From positions 1-59,524 of the forward strand of contig NZ_BJYL01000037.1 of the NCBI RefSeq assembly GCF_007991495.1: a stretch of 59,524 nt of DNA, given 5' to 3'. The notes under the pieces were generated by a model. It was given only the letters and a program-made list of their open reading frames with translations. It was not told where the DNA came from and did not search any database. Origin of the DNA: Sporosarcina luteola (lineage in GTDB: Bacteria; Bacillota; Bacilli; Bacillales_A; Planococcaceae). Below are positions 51,520 to 59,388 of the stretch, one piece after another; the first letter of the stretch is position 1; the number at the start of each line of letters is the position of its first letter. A program made the position numbers and the translations under genes.

Positions 51520-51990
51520 ATGAAGAATGATATTGAAGATTTATTTGAACGGGAAAAACGCGATGAGTCAAAGCCAAAACTGGAAAGAAAAGACGGAGAG
51601 CCTACGGCAGCTTTCAAAGGGGCTTCTTGGGCGGCATTACTAATCGGGATATCAGCTTATCTCTCGGGGCTGTACAATGCAGGAATGGAACTGAATGAAA
51701 AAGGCTATTATTTCGCTGTATTAATTTTCGGTCTTTATTCCTCGGTGTCCTTGCAAAAAGCGGTAAGGGATAAAGAAGAAGGAATACCAGTAACGAATAT
51801 TTACTATGGCATCAGTTGGGTTGCAATCATTATTTCTATTTTATTAATGGGCATCGGTTTGTACAATGCCGGAAGTATTGTCTTAAGTGAAAAAGGTTTC
51901 TACGGAATGGCTTTCGTGCTCAGTGTATTCGCAGCAATCACTGTACAGAAAAATGTCCGGGATACACAGAAAGCAAAAGAACGAGATTGA
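51520..51990 (+). CDS. YiaA/YiaB-family membrane protein
   Basis: A 156-residue protein with an acidic N-terminus (about 35 residues) and two tandem copies of the two-helix YiaA/B domain: [40 protein letters not shown], then [24 protein letters not shown]...[26 protein letters not shown]. Function unknown. Confidence 0.9.
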   Translation: MKNDIEDLFEREKRDESKPKLERKDGEPTAAFKGASWAALLIGISAYLSGLYNAGMELNEKGYYFAVLIFGLYSSVSLQKAVRDKEEGIPVTNIYYGISWVAIIISILLMGIGLYNAGSIVLSEKGFYGMAFVLSVFAAITVQKNVRDTQKAKERD

Positions 51991-52032
51991 AAAAGCCCCG
52001 TTCCAAATTTATTGGAACGAGGTTTTTTTTAT
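51991..52032. terminator. Bidirectional terminator
   Basis: CCCCGTTCCAA-ATTTA-TTGGAACGAGG followed by TTTTTTTTATAG; between the YiaA/B gene and convergent allB. Confidence 0.85.
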
Positions 52033-52044
52033 AGTGATATGTTA

Positions 52045-53373
52045 TTACTTTGTTAGCTGGCCATTGTCGAATACTACTTCACCACCGACGATTGTCGTTT
52101 TCACTGCACCTTTATACGTCTTGCCGATATAAGGAGAGTGTTGATGACGGTAATACAAGTCCTCTTTTTTCAATTCAAAGCTTTCGTTCAAGTCAACGAG
52201 TGTCAAATCCGCATCATAATCGACGGCAATTGTGCCTTTATTCGCTAGTCCGAATAGCTTCGCCGGGTTTGTTGCAGTCAACTCGACAATCTTTTCCAAC
52301 GGAACATTACGTTTAAAATACCCTTCTGTAAAGAGGATATTCAACGAGGATTGTGCGCCTGAAATACCGCCCCATCCGTCGAAAATATTATCTTTAATCA
52401 CTTTCATGGATGCCGGAGCTGGTGAGTGGTCAGAGCCGATTGTCGTAATTTCGCCATTGGCAACCGCTTCCCATAAACCATCCACTTCTTCCTGATCTCT
52501 TAAAGGAGGAGCACATTTTGCGATGACGCCTTGCTCTTCGATATCTTTCACCGTTAATGATAAATAATGCGGGCATGTTTCAACAGTCACATCTACACCG
52601 CGCTCTTGTGCAGCCTTAATCACTTCAACGACTTTTCGACTGCTTGCATGGACGACATGAAGCTTACACCCAGTCAATTCTGCGTAAGAAATAATTCTTC
52701 GTACCGCTTCAATTTCCGAAATGATCGGACGCGATTCGACATAATCCCTCGCTGTCACTTTGCCGGAATCCAATTTTTCTTTAGCAAGCATTTCACACAT
52801 CACTGTACTTTCAGCGTGCACCGCCAAAATGGATCCTAACGCCGCAATCTCTTTCATTCCTTTATAAATCGTTTCATCGTCAACATTATGGAAATCATCG
52901 ATACCGCTCGGTGACATAAAGGCCTTGAATCCGATGACGCCATTCTCATGAAGTCCTTTCAAATCAGCGATGTTCTCAGGTACAAGTCCACCCCAGAAAT
53001 ATGGGTTCACGACAGATTTTTCAGAAGCAGCTGACCGTTTCAGCTCAAGGTTTTCTTTATTAATGGTAGGAGGCGTACTATTTAACGGCATATCAAAAAA
53101 CGATGTCGCTCCACCGGCAGCCAAGCTTCGGCTCCCCGTCTCCAAGCCTTCCCACTCCGTTCTTCCTGGTTCATTAAAGTGGACGTGTGTATCGATCATG
53201 CCTGGCAGGATATGTAGTCCGTCTGCATTTATCTCCCGGGCAGCTGTTGCTTCAAGCGGTTTACCAACGGATACTTCTTTAATCTTGCCATCCTTGATAG
53301 CGATATCCCCTTTGGCAGTTGAATCCGCTGTTACAATTGTCCCGTTTTTAATAATTAAATCGTAAGTAGCCAT
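52045..53373 (-). CDS. allB: Allantoinase
   Basis: A 442-residue cyclic amidohydrolase that opens allantoin to allantoate. Metal ligands are visible in DTHVHFNEPGR, the carbamylated Lys in GVIGFKAFMSPSG, His in AVHAES and LHVVHASS, and Asp in TIGSDHSPAP. The VKPSEG... substitutes seen in dihydropyrimidinases are absent. Start at MATYDLII follows CTGGAGGAG. Unusually it stands alone: no permease, allantoate amidohydrolase or urease gene is adjacent. Confidence 0.93.
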   Translation of the reverse strand: MATYDLIIKNGTIVTADSTAKGDIAIKDGKIKEVSVGKPLEATAAREINADGLHILPGMIDTHVHFNEPGRTEWEGLETGSRSLAAGGATSFFDMPLNSTPPTINKENLELKRSAASEKSVVNPYFWGGLVPENIADLKGLHENGVIGFKAFMSPSGIDDFHNVDDETIYKGMKEIAALGSILAVHAESTVMCEMLAKEKLDSGKVTARDYVESRPIISEIEAVRRIISYAELTGCKLHVVHASSRKVVEVIKAAQERGVDVTVETCPHYLSLTVKDIEEQGVIAKCAPPLRDQEEVDGLWEAVANGEITTIGSDHSPAPASMKVIKDNIFDGWGGISGAQSSLNILFTEGYFKRNVPLEKIVELTATNPAKLFGLANKGTIAVDYDADLTLVDLNESFELKKEDLYYRHQHSPYIGKTYKGAVKTTIVGGEVVFDNGQLTK

Positions 53374-53805
53374 GAATGCTCTCCTCCAGATTTGAATTTT
53401 ATCTTTCACTTATCGAATAAGTGGTGGTAGTAAATATTATACCAGACAAATAAAGGAATCACGGGTGATTATGCCTGTATCGACAACTCATTTGTTCACA
53501 TTGTACAAACCGTCCTCTAATTACTTTTATGTTTTGTTCATCTTTGTCAAATTGTATGTTTAGCTAAACTGCCTTTATTATTCACTTAGTTTGAATTTCA
53601 CATCTCAAGAATTATCAATTCCCGAAATCAAATCATTTCAAACCCTTACTACTTATATAGAAGACATTCAAATTCTATACATTATGTATTGTTTAGGCTA
53701 TGATAGTAATTTACCCGGGCAGCATAGGTCTTTCATTTTTCGGGTTAGTACCATTTCTGGTTGGTTGTCCAATCGACGGTCAATTAATGAAGGAGGAATA
53801 TTGAG
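53374..53805. other. Long intergenic stretch between allB and ridA
   Basis: Holds a perfect palindrome CACTTAT-CGA-ATAAGTG at 53407-53423, just before allB and probably an operator. A possible ridA promoter ends in TATGAT (53700-53705). Otherwise A+T-rich and without credible genes; a 79-codon frame at 53591-53830 has no ribosome site and overlaps ridA. Confidence 0.5.
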
Positions 53806-54189
53806 ATGGCTAGAATTGCATATGAAGTAAAGGGCGCTACAGCATCAGGTCCCTATTCAGCTGCGGTGGACGCAGGTGAATTAGTTTATTTATCCGGGCA
53901 AACGGCGATGAACTCCGTTTCGGCAAAGGATATGACGGGTGATATTGCAGGGCAAACAAAGCTGTGCTTTGATCATTTATTTGAGGCTTTGGAAGCAGCT
54001 AACCTGACACCTGATGACGTTGTAAAAGTAAATGTATATTTAACGGATATGAATAATTTCTCCGCAATGAATGATGTATATGCAACAAAATTCTCCAAAC
54101 CTTACCCCGCCCGGACATGCGTAGCTGTATTAGCACTACCGCTCGGAGCAGAAGTAGAAATCGAACTGATTGCAAAAAAGCCTAACTAA
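53806..54189 (+). CDS. ridA: RidA/YjgF-family enamine deaminase
   Basis: A 127-residue protein of the Rid family, which hydrolyses reactive 2-aminoacrylate-type enamines. Conserved residues include SGPYSAAVDAG, LSGQT, VNVYLTDMNNF, and the Arg in PARTCVAV that binds the substrate carboxylate, followed by LGAEVEIELIA. GGAGGAATATTGAG precedes the ATG. Terminator follows. Confidence 0.95.
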   Translation: MARIAYEVKGATASGPYSAAVDAGELVYLSGQTAMNSVSAKDMTGDIAGQTKLCFDHLFEALEAANLTPDDVVKVNVYLTDMNNFSAMNDVYATKFSKPYPARTCVAVLALPLGAEVEIELIAKKPN

Positions 54190-54199
54190 ATTTAATTTC

Positions 54200-54246
54200 C
54201 AAACCCACAGCCCACCGATGGATTCGCATCGAGTGGGTTGTTTTAT
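54200..54246 (+). terminator. Rho-independent terminator of ridA
   Basis: AACCCACAGCCCACCGATG pairs with CATCGAGTGGGTT, followed by GTTTTATTT. Confidence 0.7.
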
Positions 54247-54264
54247 TTCATCAAACCGGTGAAG

Positions 54265-54294
54265 TGATTAAATAATTCCCCTGAGGACAAACTT
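54265..54294 (+). promoter_or_regulatory. Possible sigma-G promoter of cdaS
   Basis: TGATTA (54265-54270), 17 bp, CAAACTT (54288-54294) against TGNATA-N17/18-CATACTA. cdaS of B. subtilis is expressed in the forespore under sigma-G, which makes the match meaningful although imperfect. Confidence 0.4.
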
Positions 54295-54330
54295 CAGATA
54301 CGACAGATTGATATAAGGGAGATGCGTTTA

Positions 54331-54948
54331 TTGGATAAAATAAATTGTGATTTTTCACCGATGAAAGAAGTGCTAAAAGACGACATTCGCCGCCTAATCG
54401 CAAACTTGCAAAATAATATAGAAGCTATCGTCGATGAGCAGAACTGTCTCCTCGGTGATTTCGAGAAAATAAAGGAAGAGTTTTTATCAATTGAAATGAA
54501 AGCCGCCACATTCTATTTGAATTGTTATCTATCACCTTTTACGGATAAATACCCTGAACTGTCGACGACTGTACAAAACATGTCGAGATTGAAGCATGGT
54601 GGTTTAATTGTCATCAAACGAGAAGATTCCCTTGAGTCCTTATTGTCGCCAGGTATTTCAATTGGAGCTGACCTGACACATACCTTGCTTGAATCCATCT
54701 TCTATCCCGGAAGTCCGCTTCACGATGGCGCCGTCTTAGTGAATCAAAACCAAATCGTTTCTGCCACAAATGTCCTTCCTTTGTCAGGTAGATTTACAGG
54801 CGATAAAAAAATGGGCACACGGCATCGCGCCGCTTTAGGTTTAACTGAACAAAGTGATGCGCTTGTCCTTGTCGTATCGGAGGAAACAGGAAGGGTTTCC
54901 TTTGCATTCAAAGGGGAACTGTACCCGGTTACGACGTGGGTTGGGTAG
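54331..54948 (+). CDS. cdaS: Sporulation-specific diadenylate cyclase CdaS
   Basis: A 205-residue enzyme making c-di-AMP. An N-terminal two-helix regulatory region (about 8-60) precedes a DisA_N cyclase domain with the catalytic motifs LHDGAVLV (about 131-138) and MGTRHRAALG (about 160-169). The soluble, short architecture with an N-terminal inhibitory helix pair fits CdaS rather than DisA or membrane-bound CdaA. TTG 54331 was preferred because the ATG nine bases earlier abuts AAGGGAG. Its presence points to an endospore former. Confidence 0.9.
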   Translation: MDKINCDFSPMKEVLKDDIRRLIANLQNNIEAIVDEQNCLLGDFEKIKEEFLSIEMKAATFYLNCYLSPFTDKYPELSTTVQNMSRLKHGGLIVIKREDSLESLLSPGISIGADLTHTLLESIFYPGSPLHDGAVLVNQNQIVSATNVLPLSGRFTGDKKMGTRHRAALGLTEQSDALVLVVSEETGRVSFAFKGELYPVTTWVG

Positions 54949-55013
54949 GGGATTGAAAAAAAACCATAGATCTGTTACCCGTGGACTTGAAATAAAAGAT
55001 TTTCATCTTCCAT

Positions 55014-55068
55014 TATGAAGCCGGCACGAGGTAAGTTTAATCCACAACTTACATCGTGCCGGCTTTAA
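55014..55068. terminator. Bidirectional terminator
   Basis: AAGCCGGCACGA pairs with TCGTGCCGGCTT, with an inner GTAAGTT/AACTTAC stem; T-rich on the + side. Confidence 0.8.
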
Positions 55069-55079
55069 TGTTCTATGAA

Positions 55080-56084
55080 TCAAGCCTTCAACAATTCACG
55101 TGCCAATAATCGATATACATTCAAACGCTTCTCTTGTGAATGAGGAATGCTGACGATCATCGCCTCGTCAAAGCCGTATTGCTCTTGTTCCTGTTGAAGC
55201 ACCGCTGCAATTTCTTTCGCGTCACCGACTAAATGGATTTTTCGGTTCTCTTCAATCGTCATGCGGTCCATTTCCGTCAATGGATAATCGCGTGCCTCTT
55301 CAGGTGTCAAAAATGATGTCATTCGCCCTTTCATGAACAATAAACGCCAAATATCCTGGGGCATCGCTTCGAATTCGGCTTCTTCCTTTGTTTCAGCGGT
55401 TGTCACCATATAGGAGACGTTGATTTCCGGTTTCTCCATAAAAGCAGAAGGCTTAAAATTCGTTTTATAGGCGTCTAAAATAGGTTTCGACATTTGCCCA
55501 TTGAAAAACTGAGCGAACGAATAGCCGACACCTCTAATTCCAGCTTGGATTGCGCTATTGCCAGTCGAACCTAACAGCCAAGTTTCCGGCAACACAACAT
55601 TGGATGGAGTGGCGATTGTCTGATTGTATAAATTATCAGCCGGCACTTCATCATTGATCAACTGCAGCGCGGTATCAAACTTCTCATACATATTATTCAA
55701 TAATGGTTGACGCCCCTCGGATAAAGCATAAATGGCGCGCTGATCTCCGCCTGGAGCCCTACCCACACCGAAGTCAATCCGACCTGGCGAAAAGGCACTT
55801 AATGTTTTGAACACCTCTGCCAATTTTAACGGGGAGTAATGCATCATCATCACTCCGCCTGTGCCAATTCGAATGTTGTTCGTTTTTGCAGCCAAATGGG
55901 CCGCCACTACTTCCGGAGCTGAACTTGCAAAATCGTTTGTTCCATGATGCTCCGCCATCCACATGCGATGATAGCCTAACTCGTCGCCTAAAACTGCTAA
56001 CTCTGCCGCCTTTTTTAGAGCGTCTACCGCGTTATTTCCTTTTGTAATCGGCGCTTGATCTAGTATACTCAATCTCATTTTCAT
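55080..56084 (-). CDS. Luciferase-like (LLM) flavin-dependent oxidoreductase
   Basis: A 334-residue TIM-barrel FMN enzyme of the LLM class. Diagnostic stretches are LSILDQAPITKG at the N-terminus, HRMWMAEHHGTNDFASSAPEV, IRIGTGGVMMMHYSPLKLAE and GRIDFGVGRAPGGDQRA. Substrate unknown; relatives act on small organic compounds. Follows a MarR gene on the same strand and is preceded by its own copy of that gene's putative operator. Confidence 0.92.
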   Translation of the reverse strand: MKMRLSILDQAPITKGNNAVDALKKAAELAVLGDELGYHRMWMAEHHGTNDFASSAPEVVAAHLAAKTNNIRIGTGGVMMMHYSPLKLAEVFKTLSAFSPGRIDFGVGRAPGGDQRAIYALSEGRQPLLNNMYEKFDTALQLINDEVPADNLYNQTIATPSNVVLPETWLLGSTGNSAIQAGIRGVGYSFAQFFNGQMSKPILDAYKTNFKPSAFMEKPEINVSYMVTTAETKEEAEFEAMPQDIWRLLFMKGRMTSFLTPEEARDYPLTEMDRMTIEENRKIHLVGDAKEIAAVLQQEQEQYGFDEAMIVSIPHSQEKRLNVYRLLARELLKA

Positions 56085-56102
56085 AACCTCTCAATCTTTT
56101 CA

Positions 56103-56114
56103 TTAACATGCTAA
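56103..56114. promoter_or_regulatory. Putative MarR operator, proximal to the LLM gene
   Basis: TTAACATGCTAA, one mismatch from the perfect palindrome TTAGCATGCTAA that precedes the marR gene. Confidence 0.55.
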
Positions 56115-56133
56115 TTTTTTCTAAAAACTGAAC

Positions 56134-56550
56134 CTATGATATATTCCCAGCCATCTTTGTCAAAAGTCTTTTTAAGATGAGCAACTCCTCGGATGACATT
56201 CCCTCCAGCAACTTATCCTGTTGCTTTTGCCATACTTGTTCAATCGGCTCAATAATGTCATGCCCCTTTGCCGTCAAAAAGACTCTGTTTACTCTCGCAT
56301 CCAACAGATCGCGCTTTCGGTAAATTAGCCCGTAATTCTCCAATGTCTTTACCATGTTTGCAATCGTCGGCGGTTCACAGTTCAAACGTTCACTTAACTG
56401 ACTTTGTGTAATCCCATCTTCTTTTCGTAAACGGCATAGTAACTGATCTTGCCCAGTATGAAGGCTTAACTGGCGCAACATTTCCGAGTAACTCCTGCGC
56501 TTTTTAGTCGATATGTCATCAAGAAGTTCCCGAATTTCCACTTCAATCAA
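56134..56550 (-). CDS. MarR-family transcriptional regulator
   Basis: A 138-residue winged-helix regulator: ITQSQLSERLNCEPPTIANMVKTLENYGLIYRKRDLLDARVNRVFLTAKGHDI. TTG start with AAGGTGA upstream. Probably controls itself and the LLM oxidoreductase 50 bp downstream through the TTARCATGCTAA sites. Confidence 0.92.
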   Translation of the reverse strand: MIEVEIRELLDDISTKKRRSYSEMLRQLSLHTGQDQLLCRLRKEDGITQSQLSERLNCEPPTIANMVKTLENYGLIYRKRDLLDARVNRVFLTAKGHDIIEPIEQVWQKQQDKLLEGMSSEELLILKRLLTKMAGNIS

Positions 56551-56561
56551 TGTTTCACCTT

Positions 56562-56590
56562 CTTATTCGAATAAGTGATTAGCATGCTAA
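56562..56590. promoter_or_regulatory. Two palindromes upstream of the marR gene
   Basis: CTTATTCGAATAAG (56562-56575) and TTAGCATGCTAA (56579-56590), both perfect. The second recurs before the LLM gene. The first resembles the CACTTATCGAATAAGTG palindrome ahead of allB. Confidence 0.6.
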
Positions 56591-56725
56591 CCATATCGTT
56601 AGATTGTTTTCATTTCAAATAATTTGTTCGATAGACACAGCACTCCTATTTTTGAAAGTCTTGCCTGCCTTACGAATCACGGCAGGCCAACTGAATTTTA
56701 AGGTCTCGTACAACTAACACTATAA

Positions 56726-56953
56726 TCATTCTTTCTTAGACGGACGCTCTCTCAACTGTCTTCGATTCTCTGCGACAATACGATCAAAATAAGAAAGTTC
56801 AGCCGCTTCCTGTTCATCCCGTTTTGGATTCAGCTGTGCCTCCTCAATTTTCTCCTCTTTTAGCATGCCTGTTTTCTGCTTTTGTGGAGGTTCAATCGCT
56901 TGAATGGAAGTTTGCTCATTTTGGAATGGGAGCAGTACGGACAAAGGTTTCAA
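56726..56953 (-). CDS. Hypothetical hydrophilic protein
   Basis: About 75 residues, rich in Gln, Glu and Lys, no membrane segment; C-terminus YFDRIVAENRRQLRERPSKKE. The longest frame starts inside the azoR terminator, so a start further in is required. TTG at 56953 has GGAGTGG five bases upstream and was chosen; ATG at 56974 lacks a ribosome site. Family not recognised. Confidence 0.5.
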   Translation of the reverse strand: MKPLSVLLPFQNEQTSIQAIEPPQKQKTGMLKEEKIEEAQLNPKRDEQEAAELSYFDRIVAENRRQLRERPSKKE

Positions 56954-56984
56954 ATCCACTCCAATCCCTCTCATGTTTGTCGAC

Positions 56985-57028
56985 AAAAAACGCCCCTCCC
57001 TGAGTTTACAAGGGAAGAGGGCGTATTT
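56985..57028 (-). terminator. Rho-independent terminator of azoR
   Basis: ACGCCCTCTTCCC pairs with GGGAGGGGCGT, followed on the minus strand by TTTTTTGTC. Confidence 0.85.
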
Positions 57029-57054
57029 CATATTAGTTGCTTTGTCATGATGGA

Positions 57055-57699
57055 TTACGCGTGAACAACCATTTCTAGTAAACGGTTAGCAGAAGCTTTT
57101 ACTTCTTCCATACCTTCCGCAATGATTTCTTGCGCTTTATGAGGTATTGCATTGTGACCTTCGATAATCACTTCATCAATGATTTGCATCCCGAAGACGC
57201 CGCCGAATACGTTGCGCATATAGTTGACTGCCATTTCCATCGGTGCTGCTTCCGGAGCTGAGTAAAGACCTCCGCGCGCATTTAAAAAGATTGCCTTTTT
57301 ATCCGTCAACAAGCTGACCAAATTGCCTTCAGCGTCATATTTGAATGAGAAGCCTGCAGCATATATATAGTCGATAAATGTTTGCAACTTAGCTGGAATT
57401 GTTAGATTCCATAATGGGAATGCAATGACGACTACATCTGCAGCCGAGATGGCATCCATCGCTTTTTGTTTTGCAGTTAATAGGCGTGATTCAACATCCG
57501 TTAACTCTCCGCCGTTTTGAACTTTCCCAAAAGCGTTAAAGATCTCTTGACCAAAATAAGGTGTATCTTCTTCAAAAAGATCATAAGTTGTTACATTTAC
57601 GTCTTTTCCATCCATTTCATTCATAAATGTTTCATACATCTTACTTGAAACCGCTTCTGAAGCGGGGCGGTTATTTGCTTTGATCACTAAAATATTCAT
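57055..57699 (-). CDS. azoR: FMN-dependent NADH azoreductase/quinone reductase
   Basis: A 214-residue flavodoxin-like enzyme reducing azo compounds and quinones by two electrons. Motifs: ILVIKANNRPASEAVSSKM (phosphate loop), AFPLWNLTIPAKLQTFIDYI and NARGGLYS. In B. subtilis the azoR1/azoR2 genes belong to the YodB and MhqR quinone-stress regulons. Here the gene has its own promoter and an inverted repeat, and sits near mhqO and mhqR. Confidence 0.93.
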   Translation of the reverse strand: MNILVIKANNRPASEAVSSKMYETFMNEMDGKDVNVTTYDLFEEDTPYFGQEIFNAFGKVQNGGELTDVESRLLTAKQKAMDAISAADVVVIAFPLWNLTIPAKLQTFIDYIYAAGFSFKYDAEGNLVSLLTDKKAIFLNARGGLYSAPEAAPMEMAVNYMRNVFGGVFGMQIIDEVIIEGHNAIPHKAQEIIAEGMEEVKASANRLLEMVVHA

Positions 57700-57748
57700 A
57701 GTTGAAAAACTCTCCTCTTGTTGTATCTATTTACTTTACAGCATGCAC

Positions 57749-57794
57749 TATTATAGACTACTAAAGCCCTTTTGTAAGTCCGCACAACTTACAA
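57749..57794 (-). promoter_or_regulatory. azoR promoter and inverted-repeat operator
   Basis: TTGTAAG (57772-57778) and CTTACAA (57788-57794) form an inverted repeat with a nine-base gap. On the minus strand a TTACAA-N16-TATAAT promoter follows (-10 at 57750-57755), its -35 inside the proximal half-site. GTAAG/CTTAC half-sites are typical of HxlR/YodB-type redox repressors. Confidence 0.55.
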
Positions 57795-57831
57795 TTGGAA
57801 AATAGGCTAATGGTTACAGACTTTTCTAGGC

Positions 57832-58776
57832 TTATTCCTCTTCGATTGGTTGTAGATTTCCTTCAATTTCGGCACGTCTGCCTTCTAAAAACGGCGGTAA
57901 ATCTAATTTTTCGCCAAGCGTTTCAATATCCCCATCGATTGTAAATCCGGGTCCGTCTGTAGCAATTTCAAACAGGATCCCATTTGATTCGCGGAAGTAT
58001 AAGCTCTTAAAGTAGAAACGGTCCACAATCCCCGATGAATGGAAGCCACGGGCCCGTACTTGTTCATCCCAATAGGCGAGCTCTGCATCGTCTTTTACCC
58101 GAATCGCCAAGTGATGGATACTGCCGCGACCCGGTTTTTCTGTAGGACCCTCCATATATTTCACAACAATCTCCCCAAATACTTCACCTTGCATTGATTG
58201 GAAAATTGCTTCATCCTCATTACGTAATACTTCTTTATAGCCAAAAATTTCCGTAAGTGTAAGGGCTAGTTTATCGAGTCGGCGAACAGTAATTTCCACA
58301 GAACCCATTCCTTGAATTTGATGTTCTACAGGTACGGGTGATTTGCTCCACGTTTCCCAATGCTCAACAACTTCACCATTTGACACAAGCAGCACCATCC
58401 GAAGACCTTCTGAATCTTCAAAGTGAAGAGCTGGTTTATTGGCATAAGTTGTGATGTCGCTATGCTGTACTCCGTATTCCTCAAAACGATTTTTCCAATA
58501 GAATAAACTCGCTTCTGTCGGTACAAGTAAACCGATTTGGGTAATTGCATTTGTACCACGGTATGTGCGTCCTGCAGACGGAATTTCAAAGAATGACAGC
58601 TCCGTGCCCGGACTTCCTGTTTTATCTCCGTAAAATAAGTGATACATTGATGGCGCGTCTTGATTGACCGTCATTTTCACACGACGCAAACCAAGTACGT
58701 CACGATAAAAGCGGTTATTTTGTTTTGCATCTTTTGTAATCATGGAAATATGGTGATGTCCTGGAATGGTATACAT
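57832..58776 (-). CDS. mhqO: Ring-cleaving dioxygenase MhqO (VOC family)
   Basis: A 314-residue protein of two tandem vicinal-oxygen-chelate modules. Metal-site residues: GHHHISMITKDA (His), then FEDSEGLRM, and in the second module IHHLAIRVKDD and FEIATDGPG (Glu). Members are thought to open hydroquinone or catechol-type rings formed during quinone stress. GGAGGAATAGCTC precedes the ATG. Divided from mhqR by 53 bp on the same strand. Confidence 0.92.
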   Translation of the reverse strand: MYTIPGHHHISMITKDAKQNNRFYRDVLGLRRVKMTVNQDAPSMYHLFYGDKTGSPGTELSFFEIPSAGRTYRGTNAITQIGLLVPTEASLFYWKNRFEEYGVQHSDITTYANKPALHFEDSEGLRMVLLVSNGEVVEHWETWSKSPVPVEHQIQGMGSVEITVRRLDKLALTLTEIFGYKEVLRNEDEAIFQSMQGEVFGEIVVKYMEGPTEKPGRGSIHHLAIRVKDDAELAYWDEQVRARGFHSSGIVDRFYFKSLYFRESNGILFEIATDGPGFTIDGDIETLGEKLDLPPFLEGRRAEIEGNLQPIEEE

Positions 58777-58829
58777 GAGCTATTCCTCCTGTTTTATTAA
58801 TTGATTAGTCAAGTGATGGATTAAAAAAA

Positions 58830-59273
58830 TTACCTGTCCAGCAGGTACTTTTTCTCGCTGTTTTTTTGTACACGCGACATGAGCGAATACAATGTTTTTT
58901 GTTCTTCTAGAGATAAGCACTCATCAAAGAATGAGGATTGGAACTCAAGCTGAGCTTCAAATGCATTATCGAGTTTTTCACGTCCTCTGTTCGTTAATGA
59001 AATTGTTTTTGTCTTCCAGTCTTGCTTGCGTTCAATAAGTCCTTCTTTCTCAAGGCGAGCGAGCATACGTGAAATACCGCCGTGCGTCACTGTTACTTTA
59101 TCGGCTAACTCACTTTGTGTTAACGGTTCGTATGTCGAGATTTGCATTAGCACATCAAATTGCGCAGTCGTCAAATCAAATTGTTTTAAGAAGTCATTTG
59201 ATAAGTTGTTGCTTTGATGAGTGAAGCGACTAAGCCTCAGCCAGATTAAAGATCCGCGAGTATTTTTTTTCAT
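58830..59273 (-). CDS. mhqR: MarR-type quinone-responsive repressor MhqR
   Basis: A 147-residue winged-helix regulator: [54 protein letters not shown], then LTNRGREKL. Sequence and neighbourhood (mhqO, azoR) match MhqR, which represses quinone-detoxification genes in Bacillus. Two in-frame ATG codons (59282 or 59273) are possible; GAGGAG at 59285-59290 favours the second. Confidence 0.85.
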   Translation of the reverse strand: MKKNTRGSLIWLRLSRFTHQSNNLSNDFLKQFDLTTAQFDVLMQISTYEPLTQSELADKVTVTHGGISRMLARLEKEGLIERKQDWKTKTISLTNRGREKLDNAFEAQLEFQSSFFDECLSLEEQKTLYSLMSRVQKNSEKKYLLDR

Positions 59274-59388
59274 ATTCTTCATCACTCCTCTGTTGCTATA
59301 ATCACTTTACCACTCAATTGATAAAATTTCAAGAAGGAGCTGTCCGGAAAATCAGTACAAACCAATTTTCTGAAGGACTTTTTTCCTT

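Noticed and set aside
53591..53830. A 79-codon frame upstream of ridA
   Set aside because: No ribosome site, overlaps the ridA start out of frame, and has random-looking composition.
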